Source: TA-21 sp036557405 (GTDB lineage Archaea > Thermoproteota > Nitrososphaeria > Nitrososphaerales > Nitrososphaeraceae). From it: 17,714 nt of DNA. Below the pieces are notes generated by a model. That model was not told the origin of the DNA, did no database searches, and saw nothing but the letters and a program-made list of their open reading frames with translations. The stretch spans positions 1 through 17,714 of the forward strand of contig DATBHO010000114.1 of NCBI GenBank assembly GCA_036557405.1, written 5' to 3'. Shown piece by piece: positions 14,496 to 17,714 of this stretch (position 1 is the first letter of the stretch; each line of letters opens with the position of its first letter). The position numbers and the translations under genes were made by a program.

Positions 14496-15071
14496 ATGAA
14501 TCTAGCGTCTCGCTGGAGATCAGAATCTTCACGGAAAATATACTCCAATAAGTATATCGAACTATATGAAGACGTACTGAACATAAACAGCAAAAAAAAG
14601 ATCTATACAAGGGCAAAAAGAAAAAATTACTCGACCATTGTCCCCTTTGTGTCGGATAACGAAATTCTAGTAATTAAAAGCTACAGACATTTGGTTAACT
14701 CATATCAAATTGAAGCCCCTTCTGGATATATTGATGCTGGTGAAACACCGATTGAAGCCGCAAGCAGAGAGTTGAAAGAGGAAACTGGCTACAAGGCAAA
14801 TAATATTATCAACTTGGGTTCATATACGTTAGATTATACTATGTTTGAACAGGTAGGCAATTTATTTGTTGGTTATGATGTAGTTAAAGAAAGCAAGCAA
14901 AATTTAGGGATGATGGAGATAATTGAACCTACGATCCTAACAATTGGTAAGATTAAACAGTTACTATATGATGGAAAGATATTAAATGCATCTTCGATTG
15001 TTGCATTTTATAAATCTTTAGATTTTCACCTAAATTATAGAAAGAAAAAAATGAAAAAAAATTCTAATTGA
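14496..15071 (+). CDS. NUDIX hydrolase, ADP-ribose pyrophosphatase type
   Basis: NUDIX enzymes hydrolyse nucleoside diphosphates linked to another group. The 191-residue product has the complete NUDIX box at 77-99 (GYIDAGE then TPIEAASRELKEETGY: G77, E83, R91, E92, E95, E96, G98), with E92, E95 and E96 as metal ligands. The sequence before it (ILVIKSYRHLVNSYQIEAPSG) is typical of the ADP-ribose/NDP-sugar subgroup, where the YR and E-P-G positions contact substrate, so ADP-ribose pyrophosphatase is the best guess. The start ATG 14496 precedes a first strand-rich region (KYIELYEDVL). Its C-terminus is Lys-rich. It is followed after 71 bp by the FAD oxidoreductase gene. Confidence 0.9.
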   Translation: MNLASRWRSESSRKIYSNKYIELYEDVLNINSKKKIYTRAKRKNYSTIVPFVSDNEILVIKSYRHLVNSYQIEAPSGYIDAGETPIEAASRELKEETGYKANNIINLGSYTLDYTMFEQVGNLFVGYDVVKESKQNLGMMEIIEPTILTIGKIKQLLYDGKILNASSIVAFYKSLDFHLNYRKKKMKKNSN

Positions 15072-15142
15072 GTAGTACTATGAATAATAACGGTGATAAA
15101 TGTTACATCAGCACTTTGATTGATTATAATAGTTGGTAATAA

Positions 15143-16441
15143 TTGAAAGATAGCTATGATATTACAATTATCGGTGGAGGTATATTAGGTTGTGCTATTG
15201 CCTATTTTCTTTCAACCGTGACAGATTCATCGATTATAGTCATTGAACAAGAAAGAAAGGTTGGACTCCATACCAGTAGCAGGAATACTGGAAAAGTTCA
15301 TGCCCCATTTTACTATAGTCCGGATAGAAAGTCATCGACTGCAACTTATGCACTAAAGGGATTTGACATGATAAAGACGTATTGCGCACTACACAAATTA
15401 CCATTTAAAGAAGATGGGGTAATTGAGATTGCGATTAGTGACAATGAAATTGATGTCTTGCATAAACATGTTCAATGGGCCTGCAAAAACGGATTGAAAA
15501 AAGAGGATGTAAGGTTTTTAAATAAAGACGAAATGCTCGAACTTGAACCTAATTTAAAATGTGAATCTGCGATTGTATGTTTCCGGGATGCTTCAACTGA
15601 TTATGCTCTCATTAATCAAAAACTTATGGAAGACGCTATCAAGTTTGGCTGTAAGACATCCTTTGAAAACAAGTTCAAATCGATATACTTGGATACGAAA
15701 ACGGGTGCTAATAGAAAAATGACAATCATTGGTACTGTTAAAGATATAACTACAGATTACATAATAAATGCGGCAGGAGGCAACTCGCTTGACATTGCCC
15801 ATAGTGTAGATCTTGCGAAAGAATACACTGACCTTCATTTTAGAGGAGAATATTGGATAGCACCTCAAAAATACAATAATCTTACTAAAAGAAGTATCTA
15901 TTCAGTGCCACGATATACAGAATATCCTTTTTTGGACCCGCACTGGATAATTAGAAGTGATCAAAGATGCGAAGTCGGACCAAATGCAGTTCCAGTATTT
16001 GGTCCATATTCATATAATTTTTGTGATAATTTGAAAAATGCTATTCCGAAAATATCTGATTCGTTTAAAATAGGATTATTAAAATTGTTTTTAAATAAAG
16101 AATTTCTACGCTTGGTATCAGATGAATTTTCAAGTTCCTTTTCTAAAACGAATATGATAAATAGAGTAAGAAGATTTTTGCCCGCTTTGAACCCCTCTGA
16201 TTTTAAACAAAGAGGCAGGGCTGGTATTAGATCATTCTTAATTGATAGGAACGGAAACTTTGCATCTGAGAGTATACTTGTAGAAGGCGAATCATCATTA
16301 CACATTTTGAATTATAATTCTCCTGGTGCGACTGGAGCATTACCATTTGCAATGAACATAGTAAGAAAACTGGTTCAATCAAACATAGTTACTCATACTT
16401 CTAGAAGTATTAATTATCCTTTCATGAATGAATTTGAATAA
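15143..16441 (+). CDS. FAD-dependent oxidoreductase of the L-2-hydroxyglutarate oxidase (LhgO) group
   Basis: The 432-residue protein is a DAO-superfamily flavoenzyme. The N-terminal dinucleotide fold shows ITIIGGGILGCAIAYFL (GxGxxG at 11-16) and the acid ending the second strand (VIEQE). The next segment, VGLHTSSRNTGKVHAPFYYSP, closely follows the LhgO pattern, whose members oxidise L-2-hydroxyglutarate to 2-oxoglutarate and pass electrons to quinone. IINAAGGNS and the C-terminal NYNSPGATGALPFAMNIV supply the second FAD contact. The substrate is inferred from family only. The start is TTG 15143: the codon before it is TAA and the first in-frame ATG would delete the FAD fold. No clear Shine-Dalgarno sequence. 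No membrane helix is visible. Confidence 0.85.
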   Translation: MKDSYDITIIGGGILGCAIAYFLSTVTDSSIIVIEQERKVGLHTSSRNTGKVHAPFYYSPDRKSSTATYALKGFDMIKTYCALHKLPFKEDGVIEIAISDNEIDVLHKHVQWACKNGLKKEDVRFLNKDEMLELEPNLKCESAIVCFRDASTDYALINQKLMEDAIKFGCKTSFENKFKSIYLDTKTGANRKMTIIGTVKDITTDYIINAAGGNSLDIAHSVDLAKEYTDLHFRGEYWIAPQKYNNLTKRSIYSVPRYTEYPFLDPHWIIRSDQRCEVGPNAVPVFGPYSYNFCDNLKNAIPKISDSFKIGLLKLFLNKEFLRLVSDEFSSSFSKTNMINRVRRFLPALNPSDFKQRGRAGIRSFLIDRNGNFASESILVEGESSLHILNYNSPGATGALPFAMNIVRKLVQSNIVTHTSRSINYPFMNEFE

Positions 16442-16489
16442 TATTGTATTATCTCATGAAAGACAGCTACAGCAATCAGGACCTACATC

Positions 16490-16501
16490 TTATATTATAT
16501 T
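16490..16501 (+). promoter_or_regulatory. Putative TATA box of tRNA-Pro
   Basis: TTATATTATATT is centred about 30 bp before the tRNA-Pro 5' end. Positional evidence only. Confidence 0.4.
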
Positions 16502-16525
16502 AAGGTAAGTTTGAAATAACAACTG

Positions 16526-16599
16526 GGGGTTGTCGTCTAGCTTGGTATGATGCCAGCCTCGGGCGCTGGAGGTCGTCGGTTCGAATCCGACCAGCCCCA
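16526..16599 (+). tRNA. tRNA-Pro (anticodon CGG)
   Basis: Intronless 74-nt cloverleaf: acceptor GGGGTTG/CAGCCCC, discriminator A, anticodon stem CCAGC/GCTGG with loop CTCGGGC (anticodon CGG), and T-arm GTCGG/CCGAC with loop TTCGAAT. An integrase gene follows on the same strand about 107 bp later, so the 3' half is a likely attachment site. Confidence 0.95.
16551..16599 (+). other. Candidate attachment site core (tRNA-Pro 3' half)
   Basis: Tyrosine recombinases of archaeal elements commonly recombine within tRNA 3' halves. Here the integrase reading frame stays open upstream of its ATG, through 16600-16706 and back through the tRNA 3' half as far as the TGA at 16548. That is the layout left when an SSV-type element with attP inside int integrates. 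The second site would lie outside this window, so the call is an inference. CGGTTCGAAT from the T-arm recurs at 16609-16618. Confidence 0.35.
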
Positions 16600-16706
16600 T
16601 AGAAACCACGGTTCGAATTCTTAAGAAAAACATAGGATGTGAATGTGAATCTAATTTCACAAATGCGAAAATACAGATCAAAAATCAGCACGAAATTGAT
16701 AATAGT

Positions 16707-17714
16707 ATGCATAACGAGAATACTAAAGGATGCACATTGCGAGATCTGTACAACAGGAACGTCAAATTACATTATTGGATAAACAAAATAAGCACGGATC
16801 TAGATGGAACGGATCGAATAGATGTGCTAAAATTAATAGAACATATGCAGGACAGAGAAAGAGCGAGTTTATGGATAATTCGATGCATTACTGCTCTTAT
16901 TACGATTAGAAGGCAGTTAGGTAAAACGTTTAGAAGTACCACGAGGGATGATCTAAGAAAATTTTTGAGATGGATGGAACAGAAGAACTATAAGCCATCC
17001 ACTAACGAAAAATTTAGACAGATACTAAAGTTATTCTACAAGGTAGTCTACGGAAACAGCGATTCATATCCTGACCAAGTAAAATTTTTTAGCACAAGAG
17101 TCAGAAAGGAATTGTATACTGCACCAAGATATTTGGATACCAGAGAATACCTCGAAGAAGAACAGGTCATAAAGCTGATAGATTCCGCTCCGACACTTCA
17201 GAAGAAGGCATTCTTAGCTTGTATGTATGAATCTGGAGCTCGTCCAGAGGAATTCCTGCGAATTTCCAATACTGACTTTTTGATTGATACTAATGGAGTA
17301 CAGCTCATCCTTAGGGGAAAAACAGGCGAGAGAATCGTTAGAATCGTGACGTATGCCGGACTTTTTCAACAATGGCTTGATATTCATCCATTAAAGGATA
17401 AATCCGACTATAGCATATGGGTAAGTGAATCTACCAACTACAAGAATAAAGCATTAGGTATAAGGGGAGCTGAAAAAATAATTCAGAAATTAATAAAAGG
17501 CATATTTCCTGAAAAGGATACCAGACTTTACATATTGCGACACTCAAGAGCTACTCACCTTGCCAAACACCTAACCGAAGCCCAAATGTGGGCTTTTTTC
17601 GGTTGGACTGCTGGTAGCCAAGTAGTAAGACGATATATTCACCTTTCTGGAAGAGATATAGACAGCACATTAGTATCGTTGGCAAAAACCGGAAACTTGG
17701 AAAATGATTTGCAA
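16707..17714 (+). CDS. Tyrosine recombinase/integrase (3' end beyond the window)
   Basis: From ATG 16707 the frame is open for 336 codons to the window edge. Residues about 10-125 are the helical core-binding domain. The catalytic domain follows, with R179 (ESGARPEEFLRIS), K205 (LRGKTGE), R278 in YILRHSRATHL, W300 in FFGWTAGSQ at the usual His/Trp position, and the nucleophile Y310 (VVRRYIHLS). The first His of the HxxR motif is Tyr275, a tolerated variant. These residues indicate an active XerC/D-like or archaeal element integrase. It begins about 107 bp after tRNA-Pro on the same strand and probably marks the left end of an integrated element. Only a short tail should be missing. The gene may start further upstream in the original element. 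Confidence 0.92.
   Translation, partial: MHNENTKGCTLRDLYNRNVKLHYWINKISTDLDGTDRIDVLKLIEHMQDRERASLWIIRCITALITIRRQLGKTFRSTTRDDLRKFLRWMEQKNYKPSTNEKFRQILKLFYKVVYGNSDSYPDQVKFFSTRVRKELYTAPRYLDTREYLEEEQVIKLIDSAPTLQKKAFLACMYESGARPEEFLRISNTDFLIDTNGVQLILRGKTGERIVRIVTYAGLFQQWLDIHPLKDKSDYSIWVSESTNYKNKALGIRGAEKIIQKLIKGIFPEKDTRLYILRHSRATHLAKHLTEAQMWAFFGWTAGSQVVRRYIHLSGRDIDSTLVSLAKTGNLENDLQ

Noticed and set aside
16490..16712. Two minus-strand open frames with a GFEPTTSS-like segment
   Set aside because: This peptide is the well-known false translation of the antisense strand of tRNA genes; here it covers tRNA-Pro.
1..17714. CRISPR arrays, transposase genes or terminal inverted repeats
   Set aside because: No regularly spaced repeats and no transposase motifs were seen; the only mobile-element gene is the integrase at the right edge.

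Overview
The window looks like a piece of chromosome from an AT-rich ammonia-oxidising archaeon (Thaumarchaeota/Nitrososphaeria). The lineage call is an inference from gene content: a heme-copper oxidase surrounded by plastocyanin-like copper proteins and no cytochrome c, an F420-dependent NADP reductase, RadA, a DUF790/Bax1-type nuclease, an iron-type alcohol dehydrogenase of the kind used in the 3-hydroxypropionate/4-hydroxybutyrate cycle, and an apparent intron in tRNA-Lys. The low GC would fit Nitrosocosmicus-like or Nitrosopumilus-like relatives; the sequence alone does not settle the genus.

Left part (1-6000, mostly minus strand): tRNA-Lys(CUU) with an apparent 17-nt intron at an unusual position; an SRPBCC protein with an antitoxin-like tail; then a six-gene operon read right to left. 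In transcription order this is a one-helix N-terminal piece of CoxB (5948-5685), CoxB with CuA plus a fused plastocyanin domain (5682-4876), CoxA (4768-3233), a membrane-anchored cupredoxin (3264-2656), a half-length heme A synthase (2621-2160) and an Fe-type alcohol dehydrogenase (2126-1176). The cupredoxin domain of CoxB and that of the separate cupredoxin are nearly identical in DNA, so one is a recent copy of the other or they are being homogenised. Inference: the operon encodes an oxidase fed by copper proteins, one of them built into subunit II, together with part of its heme A supply.

Middle (6000-10700): a histidine-phosphatase family protein (minus), an F420H2:NADP+ oxidoreductase overlapping a small membrane protein (plus), a class I aminotransferase (minus), tRNA-Arg(UCG) preceded by a perfect inverted repeat, a secreted sequon-rich protein (minus), a dodecin pseudogene carrying two lesions, and a 39-residue C2H2 zinc-finger gene.

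Right part (10700-17714): radA (minus) diverges from a Bax1-like nuclease gene (plus), followed on the plus strand by a 105-codon gene of unknown function, a NUDIX hydrolase, an LhgO-like FAD oxidoreductase, tRNA-Pro(CGG), and a tyrosine recombinase that runs off the window. The tRNA-Pro/integrase junction is probably the left edge of an integrated element whose body lies outside the window. Several genes appear to start with TTG.
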